Shown: positions 1 to 9,890 of the stretch, one piece after another
How the letters are laid out: the number at the start of each line of letters is the position of its first letter
Position numbering within the stretch: position 1 is the stretch's first letter
NCBI GenBank assembly: GCA_023212695.1
Contig: JALCCG010000281.1
Location: 1 to 26,984 of the forward strand
Source of the DNA: Sporisorium sorghi
Lineage: Eukaryota; Basidiomycota; Ustilaginomycetes; Ustilaginales; Ustilaginaceae
Length of the DNA: 26,984 nucleotides
Reading direction: 5' to 3'
Notes under the pieces: generated by a model
The model's database searches: none
Seen by the model: only the letters and a program-made list of their open reading frames with translations
Told to the model about the DNA's origin: nothing
Made by a program: the position numbers and the translations under genes

Positions 1-300
1 GGACTGCTGTGCATGCTGGACCGTGGTGCATGCTGAAAGTTGGATTTGACCGCCAGGCACTGGAGCAGTGTGGCAGCAGCAGGAATTTCTGTAAATTTTG
101 ATGTGTTGCTGGCCTCCACAAATTTCAAACCATAGCGGCACTGGAGCAGTGTCTTTTGTGCTGACCGCTGGCTTGCCTCCATCTGGCCAGATGTGCCCAT
201 TTGGCTGTACGGTCGTGACCGTCTCGCACCGCTTACCGCCCACACCCTAGGGCTAGGTCGCACTGTGGGGTTGAACAGGTCATGCTCGGCTTTCTGAAGC
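1..300. repeat. Left-edge short direct repeats
   Basis: A 16-base unit, GGCACTGGAGCAGTGT, occurs at 56-71 and again at 137-152. Each copy contains a small palindrome (CACTG-gag-CAGTG). A second pair, GTGCATGCTG, lies near 9-18 and 27-36. No ORF with recognisable content is present. The pattern could be the edge of a dispersed repeat or simple local duplication; a genome-wide search is needed to tell. Confidence 0.5.
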
Positions 301-1590
301 GTCACTGGTGACTGTACGAGCGCAGAAGACTTCCACCCGAAGTGGTTGGACGTGGCGCCTCGATGTCCAAAGAGTCAACAATCGGGCGACAACTACGCGC
401 CTCGTCGACACGAGACCGGCCTGGACAACAGGGGACATACACTACCGGCCACCGGCGAGAAAGAAGCTGGACCTCACCGTTCTCGAAGAGCGCTAGCAGT
501 GCATCAAAAGTTTGCACCGACAGAATCGCTGGCTAGAGCCGCTTTGATTGCACGTCACTGTTGAAGAAACCATCTGTTAGCATGGTTGTATGGATCAAAG
601 CAGGCATGCGAATGCTGTTCATACTTCCTCCGAGCTGTGATCTTTTCCATCGCTTCGCTGTGCATGAGCTGTTCAGACTCATAGTGACCATAGCGTCCGA
701 GCGCTGGAGCTTTGTGGACAACATCTCGCTCTCGTGCAAAGCGACAGAGCGCGAATTTGGCAACGTGCGTAACACCGGTGTCATTGTCTGAGCCGAATCG
801 GCGCCTTGGACGGTGGGCGGCCACGTTGCAAGATGGCAGATGCAGCCAGCACTGTGCGTCCGCAGAAGAAGCCGATTTAGCTGCAGCTGCATCTGCAAGT
901 GCGGTCGATGCGGTGAGACATGACTCCTTCCAACGCTTCTGCCACGAGCTACCTGTCAACGACGAACGCAGAGAGACATTTGCGCGCGTATGTCCAACCG
1001 GTGACTCTCGCTTAACAGCGCATTGCAAGCGAAAGCTACGTTAGTGTCATGCGGATCCAACAGGTTTCTAAACAATCATGTGCTGTTGCATGCTGTTGCA
1101 TGCTGTTGCACGCTGTTGCTCTGCTCTGCTCTCTCTTCCAGGAGCCTCGCAACCGGGGAACGGCGAGTCGGACCGCAACCAGCAAGACGCAGTGTTGGAT
1201 GGGATGTGGTGTTGGAGCGGCAACACAATGCGAATGGCGCCCGCCACCACCCCCTCACCAACTATGGCGCCACTCGAAAAGCAGCAACCAGGGGGCCGAA
1301 CCCAACCCACTCGTACACTGCCCATCAATCTCATCTCAAGCGATTGGCAAGACCCGTTGTCGTTATGAGGTCAAAGTCGGGCCCTGCTTTCGTGTCCGAT
1401 CAGCACTAAACCCGAGGTTTCGCCGCTCGACGAGGTGGGCGTTGGAGTGGGTGGTACATCTCTCCTCGGCCCCCCAAATCGCAACGCTGCTTTTTGTTCT
1501 GCTACGTGCATTGTGGCAACCAAAGGCTTTCTGCCCAGCTGCCTCGACATGCCTCTGCTTGCTAGCGGTAGCACAGGCTTTGGCAAGACG
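300..1590. other. Gene-free upstream region of the GH62 gene
   Basis: Only short overlapping ORFs on both strands are present, none with a recognisable domain, signal peptide or credible start context. The longest minus-strand reading (about 157 codons near 555-1028) is Arg/Ser/Ala-rich and resembles no family I know. I treat the stretch as intergenic, probably including the distal promoter of the arabinofuranosidase gene. A decayed gene cannot be excluded. Confidence 0.5.
1081..1120. repeat. 10-bp tandem repeat (TGCTGTTGCA)
   Basis: Three exact head-to-tail copies of TGCTGTTGCA at 1081-1110 are followed by a diverged fourth copy at 1111-1120 and a CTCTG-rich tail. It is a minisatellite-like tract 0.6 kb upstream of the GH62 start. 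No function is evident. Confidence 0.9.
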
Positions 1591-1593
1591 AAC

Positions 1594-1602
1594 GATATAT
1601 AG
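1594..1602 (+). promoter_or_regulatory. TATA box of the GH62 gene
   Basis: GATATATAG sits about 110 bases before the GH62 ATG at 1710. It is followed by a pyrimidine-rich leader (repeated CTCGC/CCCC around 1650-1700). The spacing suits a TATA-driven promoter with a leader of roughly 70-80 nt. The transcription start is inferred, not seen. Confidence 0.55.
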
Positions 1603-1709
1603 AGACCCGCTGGACCCGGTCTCGCTATGACCTCTGCATCGACACTCGCCCCCTTCCCAAGGATTGTCCCCTCGCTCGCTCGCTCTCCCCGCCCCTTCGT
1701 TTCGCTAGC

Positions 1710-2699
1710 ATGAAGCTCACCGCCATCTTCGTCGCCCTTGCCGGCCTGGTTGCCGCAATGGCCGAAGCCTCTTCCGCCTCTTCCATGATCAAGAAGCGAG
1801 CCTGTGCTCTGCCTTCGACGTACCGCTGGACTTCGTCTGCTCCCCTCGCTCAGCCTGCCCACGGCTGGGACAACCTCAAGGACTTCACAGCCGTTCCTTA
1901 CAACGGACAGCATCTGGTTTATGCTTCCTACTACAACGGCAAGTACGGCTCGATGGGCTTCGCGCCCTTCTCGTCGTGGTCCGACATGGCCACCGCCACC
2001 CAGACGGGCATGACGCAAGCGGCCGTGGCACCGACGCTGTTCTTCTTCCGCCCCAAGAACATCTGGGTGCTCGCCGCGCAGTGGGGTTCTGCCCCGTTCA
2101 CCTACAGGACGAGCAGCGACCCGACCAAGGTCAACGGCTGGTCGGCGCCTCAGCCCATGTTCTCGGGCACCATCTCGGGCTCCAGCACGGGTCCGATCGA
2201 CCAGACGGTCATCGGTGACGCGACGAGCATGCACCTCTTCTTCTGCGGTGACAATGGCAAGGTCTACCACTCCAAGATGGCGATCGGCAGCTTCCCTGGC
2301 GTCTTCCCCGCCCCTGCCGAGGTGGTGCTCAGCGACACGCCTCAGAAGATCTATGAGGCGGTTCAGGTCTACACGGTCTCGGGCACCAACCAGTACCTCA
2401 TGATTGTCGAGGCGCAGGGCACCAGTCGCTACTTCCGTTCGTACACCGCTACGAGCCTCAACGGCCCTTGGACTGTGCAGGCTGGCTCCGAGAGCGCTCC
2501 TTTCGCCGGCAAGGCCAACAGCGGTGCCACCTGGACCAACGACATCAGCCACGGCGACCTTATCCGCTCGAACCCGGACCAGACCATGACCATCGACCCT
2601 TGCAAACTGCAGTTCCTCTACCAGGGCCGCAACCCGAGCGCCTCTGCGGCCAGCTACGATGCTGCGCCTTACCGCCCCGGTCTCCTCACCCTTGCTTGA
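1710..2699 (+). CDS. Secreted GH62 alpha-L-arabinofuranosidase
   Basis: This intronless gene encodes 329 residues. GH62 enzymes release arabinofuranosyl side chains from arabinoxylan outside the cell. A hydrophobic signal peptide covers about residues 1-18, followed by a short pro-segment ending in KKR (28-30), which looks like a Kex2 site. The GH62 fold then fills the rest with family landmarks in order: KDFT with the likely catalytic base D58, APTLFFF near 107-113, PIDQTVIGD with D164 as the likely pKa modulator, YEAVQVY with E216 as the likely acid, [11 protein letters not shown], and the PYRPGLLTL terminus. Catalytic roles come from family knowledge. The catalytic module is full length, with no carbohydrate-binding module. 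The ATG at 1710 gives the signal peptide and follows a TATA box at 1594. It is the only apparently intact gene beside the damaged block at 2987-9270. Confidence 0.95.
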   Translation: MKLTAIFVALAGLVAAMAEASSASSMIKKRACALPSTYRWTSSAPLAQPAHGWDNLKDFTAVPYNGQHLVYASYYNGKYGSMGFAPFSSWSDMATATQTGMTQAAVAPTLFFFRPKNIWVLAAQWGSAPFTYRTSSDPTKVNGWSAPQPMFSGTISGSSTGPIDQTVIGDATSMHLFFCGDNGKVYHSKMAIGSFPGVFPAPAEVVLSDTPQKIYEAVQVYTVSGTNQYLMIVEAQGTSRYFRSYTATSLNGPWTVQAGSESAPFAGKANSGATWTNDISHGDLIRSNPDQTMTIDPCKLQFLYQGRNPSASAASYDAAPYRPGLLTLA

Positions 2700-5600
2700 A
2701 CCTTTGCTTCTTCCAGAAGCTCGACGGACTCTCTCTCGAGCTCACCGTGTGAGAGGGCCTTGGGCTATACCGTGTCGCTAGCAGGACCCTTTCAAAATAC
2801 TCGATCGAGACACAAGGTGCACGCGGTCGTCGATGTCTCTTTTTGGGTCGTGATGAAATGGCACCGATCCCTTCCCTTCATTTCTTCATATCACTAGTGA
2901 CGAGGGACAATCTAAAAGCTTGGTGGACAGGTTTTCACCCAACTTGCTCGAGGAAATGAAGTGGATCTGTGCTTGATTGAGTGTTCTCATGAGCGGACGA
3001 GAGTGCGAGCCCATTGCTGCAACACCTTGCCGAGGACACGACCCAGAGGCCAGGCGCTCCGATTGAGTCCTTGATGCACGGCTACATGGATGAGACGGTC
3101 GAGGGACATTGGGTTGGTCAAGGCACCCACGCCTTGCAGAAAGTAGACGTCCTTCCTTCGCGTCTTACGCGACATGCTTGCTGCACGATCGAGAGTCGGC
3201 CTGACTCCAGAGGAAGCTTCTTCACTCGCAGGCGGATGCTCGCTTTGGCTCTCTTCTGTCTGCAAAGAGGACTGTCCGCGCACAAGATACAAGCAGATCA
3301 GCGCCAAGCACACTGTGGCGTAGAACAAGATGGAGTTCTCCGCACCAGTTTCTGAAACGCCGGCATGACCCATGTTCAAGTTTGACAGTTGAGAATCAAC
3401 ACCATGATCCATGTCGGTCGACGTGCTGGCATTGTTGCGGCCGTTGCTTCGCGCACAAGCGCCAGTATGGGACGCAAAGCGGGAAGAAGGATCGACATGA
3501 AGTGGAGCAATGTCTCTGCGGGCCGCGAGACTAAGCGCAAAGATCCTGCTAGCCTCTCTGACGTGCGCAGAGGACCTTGCAGCCACTTTTTCATCTGAAG
3601 TTTGGAGCGGCGATGCCCTTTCCGCCCCGACATGATCTGCACGTCTTTGAAGCTGACCAGCATGCGCAGTCTGGCACCGTGCAGCATCAACTGCGCATCT
3701 TGCTTTCCGTGCGAGTCGCTTGGGTTCGAGGTCAGCATCTGAAGCCTGGTCGACATTGCGTCGGCCCAAGCTTGCAGATCTGGGTCTCTGTGCGGCACCG
3801 TGGCTTGTTCGTCCGATTGGTGGCCATCCTCGTCGTCGTAAACGTCTGCCGTTCGGTGCAGGACGGTGTCCAGATTCCATCGACTGATTGCCACGTTGTA
3901 CACAGCGGCACTGAGCACAAGATGGGTGAGAGGCGAGGTATGATGCCGATGCACATTGGTGTCCGATGCGTTTGAGTTCCCGGCCGACGTCTGGGGCTGG
4001 ATCGACGACCCGTTCAGGGACAAAAGATGTCGTAGCTTACCTGCTGAAGCCTAGCGAACCCGTCGCTCGATCATGCTGAGCCAGTCCTCGGACGATTCAG
4101 CCTGCCAGAGCGACTCCGGACAGGGCAGCGGCGAGCGAAGCTCACCGACAGTGATCGTGCACGGCAGATCCCAAGCCAAGCTCAAGTCGCTGTCGAGGAC
4201 GAGCGGAGCCCAGCTGAACCGCACCATCTCCTGATTCCGGATCCACTTGTGCCATTCTTGCTCGCGTCTGTCCGCCGACGACTCGGAGAAGCTCGCTCCA
4301 GAAGCACTCGCTGCAGCGAGGCTCGGATCAAGCTGGAAAGCATCGAGTTCAAAGAGACGACATCGGCGAGCCATGGTGAGAATGATGTTGCGAAAGCCTT
4401 CGACGTATTCGAGCTTGGCGGGATCGCCGAGGTTTCTCCACAGCGCATAGGTGAGGAACAAGGTCTGCATCAAAGGCAAGTACCGGTTGCGTAGATGATT
4501 GATGCCAAACAGCTTGTACGAGACAGCATGGACGAGCGAGCTGGTCAGCAGGCAGTATGCAAACGCATTCTCAGCTTTCGAGCAGAGGGCGCCCAAGCAA
4601 GTGACAGCCGCCAGTAGGAGTGGATCGCACGTGTCTGGATCGAATGTGGCACGATGCAGAATCGGTAAGATGGGATCGTGGTGCTCGAAGTAGAGCTGCA
4701 CGAACAGGTTCAGCGTCGACGTCTCGATGGAACGTAACGTATCCTGAATCCGTTGAAGATCTTGCGGCTCGACTTTGCAGTACCGAAACTCGTCGATCAT
4801 GCGCGCCTTGGCCAGATTGGTCATTGGAGCGACCTGAAAGCTGTTCTCCAGCGCAGTCACCTCGTCCGATGCTCGCGGTACTTTGTGTAGACTGAGATGT
4901 CTGCCGCCATCGGTAGCCTTGGGACGATAGACGCTGGGCCAATGCTTTTGACGTCGTTTGCGACGCTTGCTCGAATGATCCGACGGGGCGCGGGGTGAGC
5001 GGCCGCAAGCTTGATGTTCGAGCTGGGCCATCTCCTCGGCGATGGCTTCCTGCCTTGCAATGTCCTCGGGCGACTGTGCAGCTGCTGCGACGAGGTCAGC
5101 GTGGCCACGCGCAGATGGGTCGGGATGCCTGTAGCTGATACGTTGCTGACGCGACTGCGCGGCCACATCTCGATTTGCACGCTCCATGGGATCGAGGTCG
5201 GACGACTCTGAAGATGAGTCTGGCGAATGAACGGAAGCCAGTCGTGCGGCCACGTCGGAATCCAGATGAGCACCAGCATGCCTGGTCCTCTTTGTCGGTC
5301 GGCTTCGAGGGTAGGAGGGGTGATGTGATCGCAGGACCTCGTCTCTAGCTGGACTGTCAATGTCTGGGTTGGAGCTTCTGGAGCTGCAGCTTGCCTGATC
5401 CGAAGGGGTTGCAGATCGAAGAAAGCCATTGTTGACGGCCTCATTTCGAATGCGGGCAAGCGTGTCTGCTGCAGCGGCGGCGGCGTCCATCGTGGTAGGA
5501 GAAGCTGCGTGGGCGAGTGAAGGACGGGACGAGATACGAGGCGTCCCCCCGATTGAGCTGATCTGAGATGGTTGCGAGAATGGTAGAGGCTGATTTGGCC

Positions 5601-6112
5601 GTGAGCGAGACGAGACAGCCTCGTGTGCGTAGACATTGGAGGCGGCAAGTTGATCGTGCTGAAGGACCTGCGTCGTGCCAAAGTGGGGTTCTAGTCGCAT
5701 ACGAGATGGAGAGACGGCATTGGCATGGTCGAGAAAATCGGCCAAGAGAGGCACGCCAGGATCGCCGAGGTACGCTGTCCAGCCTTGATCTGCGATCTCG
5801 CTCTGCAGAAGCCAGTCGACCGGAAGCGGTGATAAGGCTGCGTCTTGCCTCCATGTTTCCAAGTCGGAAGAATCGAAGGGCCTGATGGGATGCACGGCAT
5901 CGACAATGTGGCTGTTGGAATACAAAGGTGCGCTGGCGGCATGTCGTTGACTTGACGAAGAAGAAGATGAGCCATTCAGGCACGCCGCAGTCGAGGTTGG
6001 AGGATATGCTGACGTTTCGAGACGAATGGGCTCCGATGGCGGTATGGAGGAGGTAGATGGCCGTGAAGCGGCAGCGACAGATTCATCTGCAACATGCACA
6101 GGCAGCGTCAAG

Positions 6113-6123
6113 CCCCCCCCCCC
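6113..6123. repeat. C11 homopolymer inside the regulator pseudogene
   Basis: Eleven consecutive C on the plus strand encode a Gly run on the minus strand, just after the zinc-cluster region. The tract is slippage-prone. The zinc-cluster frame already stops at 6125-6127, before this tract in the reading direction, so slippage here alone does not account for that break. Confidence 0.9.
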
Positions 6124-6142
6124 GTTAGGAACGTGATAAAGT

Positions 6143-6232
6143 GCACATGGCTGCTTTGTGGAGACGAGTGCATCGCCCACAGGCTGGCAATTGGCCGTCA
6201 CAGCACGCCTTGGCTTTGCTGCAGCAGGAGCA
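6143..6232 (-). other. Zn2Cys6 binuclear cluster motif (encoded)
   Basis: On the minus strand the codons read ACSCCSKAKACCDG, then QLPACGRCTRLHKAAMC. The six cysteines have spacing 2-6-6-2-8, which fits the fungal Gal4-type zinc cluster. The basic residues between cysteines 2 and 3 and the proline before cysteine 4 are in place. The last cysteine is encoded in both overlapping frames (TGC at 6145-6143 and TGT at 6146-6144). The second frame continues CALYHVP into the regulator body, so the frame break lies within roughly 6146-6170. Confidence 0.85.
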
Positions 6233-6357
6233 TGCTCGAGCTACTCTGCTGTGTGCGGCGATCGCTCGATGGGTTGAAGGCGAGCGATTGAAATCTGTTT
6301 GGTTCGAAGCCAAAGTGCTGTGTCGAGACAATGATGCAGGCCGAACAGAGTCGATTG

Positions 6358-7038
6358 CGGCTCGGAGAACGCCATGCTGGGCTTCAGCCTCGCCGTACGT
6401 AGCCGTGTCGAGCGTCGGCTTGCGCTTGTCCGTGTAAAAGATGGGCATGCGTGCGTTGATGTGCTCGGACGGCACGATGGCCTCTTGGCGCTGGTACCTC
6501 GACTCGGGAACGATCGCAATGCACAGGATGGCCACCACAAGCGAGATGATGGCGGTGATGTAGTACCACCACCTCCATCCCAAGTTGTCTGTGATGTGTC
6601 CCGTGGCGATCATCATGATGGAAAAGCCAATGGTTTGCATGCCCGAGAAGACGGCCATGCGGTTGCCACGCACGTGCAACAAGTTGATCTCTTGGATGAT
6701 CATGGCACACAAGGCCTCGGACTGGCCTGCCGCCCGATGAAGTGTGTGTTGAACGACTGGCTCGGTCCGCAGCCCAACGAGGTCAAGGCGAGCAGCAGCG
6801 ACGAAAAGATGAGCACGGGGCGTCGACCAATCGCGATACTGGCTGGGATGCTGATGACGTTGCCCAGACCCATGAAGAGCGTCGGGTACACGAGCAGATT
6901 TGACACGCGCGGACTGCCACGATACTCTTTGTACATGAGCCCGACAAAGGCACCCATTCCCGACGATAGCAGCACACTAAAGATGGAAAACAGGCCGAGC
7001 ACCGCCAACGTCGCCGCTCGCTCGGTGCGGGGTAACAT
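6358..7038 (-). pseudogene. Truncated MFS transporter (N-terminal half only)
   Basis: From ATG 7038 the minus strand encodes MFS helices 1-3: TLAVLGLFSIFSVLLSSG, NLLVYPTLFMGLGNVISIP and IGRRPVLIFSSLL, where IGRRP is the loop 2-3 motif. It then reads SFNTHFIGR near 6722. The family normally continues into helix 4 with a Gly-rich segment, but here the frame breaks. The next frame resumes as SEALCAMIIQEINLLH, followed by helices 5-6 and IVPESRYQR (about 6490). After a charged loop ending near 6358, homology stops and the regulator begins. Helices 7-12 are absent. A deletion of some tens of bases near 6720 plus loss of the C-terminal half is the simplest reading. An upstream first exon is possible, because a stop in frame near 7072 is preceded by an acceptor-like TTTTGGTAG. 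The substrate is unknown. Confidence 0.78.
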
Positions 7039-7079
7039 GAGATCGATCCAATGCGACCTGTCACGCGGTCGCTACCAAA

Positions 7080-7484
7080 AGGGTGCAGCTGCTCAACACG
7101 TGCAATCGTGGGGTTTCGGCGTGGTGGAGCCGCTCGCCGTCATTGTCGCCCCCCCGAAAAGCCCGCCGTTGTGTGGCTTGTCGCTGCTCCACCATGCCAT
7201 CTTCCCGCTCCGGCCCCCACTTCGATGCGGCATTTGCCCACCAAACCGGTTCGGCCTCGCACTTTGTTGTTTCCAGCGAGGGTCCAAAGAGGAATTCTCA
7301 CATGAACCTCGAACCTCGAACCTCGATCATCTTTCGCTCACTCTGTGCGTCGCTCTCACTCTTGCGCACAGCGGACACAGCAGACACGAGCAAACGCCAA
7401 GGTGACACTGCCACCTACACGATGCTGGTCTTAACGGACGCTTTTTTGATTGATGTGTGCCACTTTGCAAGCCTGACTTGTCCT
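7080..7484. other. Spacer between MFS remnant and hydrolase
   Basis: There is no credible gene in this stretch, which lies downstream of the hydrolase and upstream of the transporter remnant on the minus strand. It would have carried the transporter promoter. The only structure I see is a three-copy heptamer tandem repeat at 7304-7324. Confidence 0.6.
7304..7324. repeat. 7-bp tandem repeat (GAACCTC x3)
   Basis: There are three exact copies of GAACCTC, immediately followed by GATC. It lies between the hydrolase 3' end and the MFS remnant. It may be no more than replication slippage. Confidence 0.9.
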
Positions 7485-9270
7485 TCAGATGAATGGCAAA
7501 ATGATGTGACTGGGGTGCTCCGCCGACAAGTGATTGTGATGTTTGCCTCTGTTGATGCCCTTATCGCCATCCTGGGCAAACTCCTGGATCCTCACCTTCT
7601 GCCCCGAGGCCTGGACTCGCAGCGACTCGCCCTTCTCAAACTGGATCCCCATCGGCCAAATCGAGACAGGCACTTCGACCACCGTGCCCGGCTCGATCTT
7701 GTCTTTGCGATCGTGCGGGTGGAAAGGATACAGCTCGTGCATGCTGCGGCTCTCGTCGATGCTGCGATGCGACGCCCTGAGCATTCCAACCGGTCCCATG
7801 TAGACGGTCAGGTTCGACATTTGATGCGGCGTCATCTCCTCGAACGACTTGACCGGCACCGACGACCAGGGCAGGTTGAGGTTGAGCATCTCTTTACCCT
7901 CCTTGTCCAGCTTGCGAATGATGACGTACACCTCCATATCGTCCATATCGTCGCACGAGAGGTACAAGTTGGCGCGCACCAGGCCGGCAAGCGCCTGATC
8001 TTGCTCAAAGGTGTAGGTGAAGCCAGCGAAATCTTTGCTGCTCTCCGAGTCGTAGCTGACCACCGCCGCCGACTGCGGCTTTGCTGCCGAAAGCGTCTTG
8101 TCGGCCTGCAGGAACATCTTGCGATAGTCGGTGTTGGGCAAGGGATAGTCGGTTGCATCGATGTAGTGGATAGGCTCGACGCCCACGCCGTACTTGAGCA
8201 GCGAGAGACGCACTTTGGGCGTGTCCCTCTCCCGGCCATTGTCGATGCCTTTGAGGTAACGGTCGAAGAACTTGGCGAGGTCGTCGATGGATCCCTGCAC
8301 TGCCCACAGATCGTACCACTCCTGGTATGGATCCCATCGAAGCCACTTCTGATCCGTAGGCAGCTCCAAGAATCCGCGCACACTGCCAACGGTATGCACA
8401 AGCGCCGAGTAGGAGCTCGTAATGTAAGCGGGGATCTTGATCTTGGAAAAGTCGGCACGCTTGTCTTGCCAGTAAGGATTCGAGAGCGGATTGCGTCGGT
8501 ACACCTCGGGGAAGTTCTCCAAGCCGTACCGACTGCGATGCATCGTCTTTTCGATGAATGCAAACAGACCATAGTCCCAGATTCCACCTCGAACGAATTG
8601 CTCGCGGAACAGGTCGGAGCAGGCCTCCCATGGAGCGATGCACTTGAGCGAAGGAGGCGCCTCGGCAGCGATGAACCACTGGCAGATGGCAAGGTGGCTG
8701 TTGCCTGCCAAAGCCACGCTTCCACTACACCACGGCTTCTTGGCGATCTTTTCGATCACGTCGTCGTTTCCATCTTGGCCCTCTTGCTTGCCCATGATGC
8801 AGATGTAGCCTTCCGAATCGCCGCCACCTCTCGAGTCGACGTTGACCACAGCATAGCCGCGAGCGCAGTACTCTGCTGGGTCCGGGCCCTCGAACTTTTC
8901 AAGACCGCTGATGGCGCCCTTGGGAACACCCAGACCGAACCGCATGGGCTTCATCGAGACGATCCCGCTATACTTTTTGCCGTAGGGACTCCAAGCAAGG
9001 ATGGCGGGAACACGATCTTGGTCCGTCTTGATCGAGTCCGTAGTGGCAGGACGGTAGACGTCGCAGTACAGCGTGCATCCATCCGTCGCGCACTTGGATG
9101 CCGACATCGTGCTCGACGATGATATCGCACGGCAGTGGTCGAGAATCTTGATACATCTTCCAGCCTTTGGGCAGTGTTTCGACCTTGCCGGGTTGGAATC
9201 CAGCATAGCCGTTCTCGCCGACCTTTGGAGGCTGGATTGGCTTGTAGTAGGTCTGAACCGGGCGTGGCAT
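7485..9270 (-). pseudogene. CocE/NonD-type alpha/beta hydrolase, frameshifted near the N-terminus
   Basis: The gene encodes an X-Pro dipeptidyl-peptidase S15 / CocE-like serine hydrolase of the fungal kind. The family hydrolyses esters or amides, and the substrate here is unknown. From ATG 9270 the protein starts MPRPVQTYYKPIQPPK and reads to VGIQVRDG. The frame then leaves the family and stops near 8968. The next frame picks up exactly at CTLYCDVYRPA, followed by PYGKKYSG, the GYAVVNVDSRGGGDSEG strand, the nucleophile elbow AGNSHL (Ser near 8700), SYSALVHTVGSVRGF, a C-terminal jelly-roll-like region and a terminal HIILPFI, with a stop at 7485. The break is a 4-base tandem duplication (ATCCATCC, 9077-9084); one copy would give a continuous ORF of roughly 595 codons. 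The alternative 627-codon reading opens at TTG (9368) with non-homologous residues. There is no signal peptide or membrane segment. Confidence 0.85.
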
Positions 9271-9890
9271 ACTGGCGGGAGATGTTGGCGCGAGTTGCGA
9301 TGCAGATGAGACGGTGTAGCTTTTAGCCTTGACTCGATGGGATCCGAAGGATGCTCGTGAGCGTGCAAGTGCCTAGTCGCGAGGAGAAGGGGCGAATGAT
9401 GGCAAACAGAAGTGGACTTCAGCTAAGCCGGACAGAGGGTAAAAAGTGGTTGTAGTAGCTTGTCAAGATAGCCTATCGCACACAAAGACTCTCTTATACT
9501 GGACCTTTGGCTGCTGCTGAGGACGAGAGCAAGGTGTTCTATCCGCCTTCACACCTGGCTGAGCTGCCAGCAACCTCAGGGTCTGATTCTTGCACAACGG
9601 TCAAAGGTTCGACCGCGGCTGGGGTCAGTACTCGGCCGAGGCGGCGTCAGGCTCCACTCTGACGGAGAATGTGGGCACCCTCGTCCGAGCCAATTGTAAG
9701 CATTGCGGGGAAAGCAGCCGGCTCCTCCTGCGCTTGGTTGAAATTTGGTGGAGCTAGGCTAGTGATGGTGCTTTCTTTGACAGTTGGTGGTGCGCTGTGG
9801 TGGAGCCGGGCTCTGCTGCTGGACGCAAGCTTCTCGTCAGCTCCGTTGCATCGTCAGGGTTCAAGCGATTGCCTCCCGTCTCTTTTGCAC

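Larger units (their letters stand above)
2987..6300 (-). pseudogene. Broken Zn2Cys6 / fungal-specific transcription factor gene
   Basis: A pathway-type nuclear regulator is spread over several minus-strand frames. The Zn2Cys6 cluster lies at 6232-6143 (spacing CX2CX6CX6CX2CX8C, with the usual K, CD, P and CxRC residues), but its frame stops at 6125-6127. The long central part, in another frame, runs to a stop at 4051-4053. It has a disordered Ser-rich linker, then the middle homology region with YFEHHDPILPILHRATFD and WHKWIRNQEMVRFSW. A plausible intron starts at 4040 (GTAAGC) and ends near 3997. After it comes LHGARLRMLVSFKDVQIMSG, followed by a further frame change near 3605-3640. The C-terminal part (VREASRIFALSL, FYATVCLALICLYL, GLNRSAWPLGRVLGKVLQQW) ends at 2987. 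No ATG opens the central ORF, which starts at GTG. At least three frame breaks support a pseudogene. The 5' limit is uncertain. Confidence 0.8.

Noticed and set aside
555..1028. 157-codon minus-strand ORF
   Set aside because: It has mixed low-complexity content, no domain and overlapping ORFs in other frames; not enough to call a gene.
1371..2552. 393-codon minus-strand ORF opposite the GH62 gene
   Set aside because: It is an Arg/Gly/Val-rich antisense shadow; the plus strand encodes an unmistakable GH62 enzyme.
6113..6123. Slippage in the C11 tract as the cause of the zinc-cluster break
   Set aside because: In the reading direction the zinc-cluster frame stops at 6125-6127 before reaching the tract, so the shift must lie earlier.
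4051..6201. 716-codon ORF as an intact regulator
   Set aside because: It opens at GTG inside the zinc cluster, lacks the cysteines, and ends before the rest of the regulator domain.
7083..9122. 679-codon plus-strand ORF opposite the hydrolase
   Set aside because: It is the antisense shadow of the codon-biased hydrolase gene, rich in Arg/His/Leu with no domain; the minus-strand reading has clear family motifs.
7485..9368. 627-codon hydrolase reading starting at 9368 as the true gene
   Set aside because: It opens at TTG, and its first 90 or so residues lack hydrolase character, while ATG 9270 in the other frame gives a sensible N-terminus that joins at the 4-bp duplication.
9590..9660. Possible tRNA (GGTTCGAC-like T-arm)
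   Set aside because: No matching acceptor stem, D-arm or anticodon arm could be found around it.
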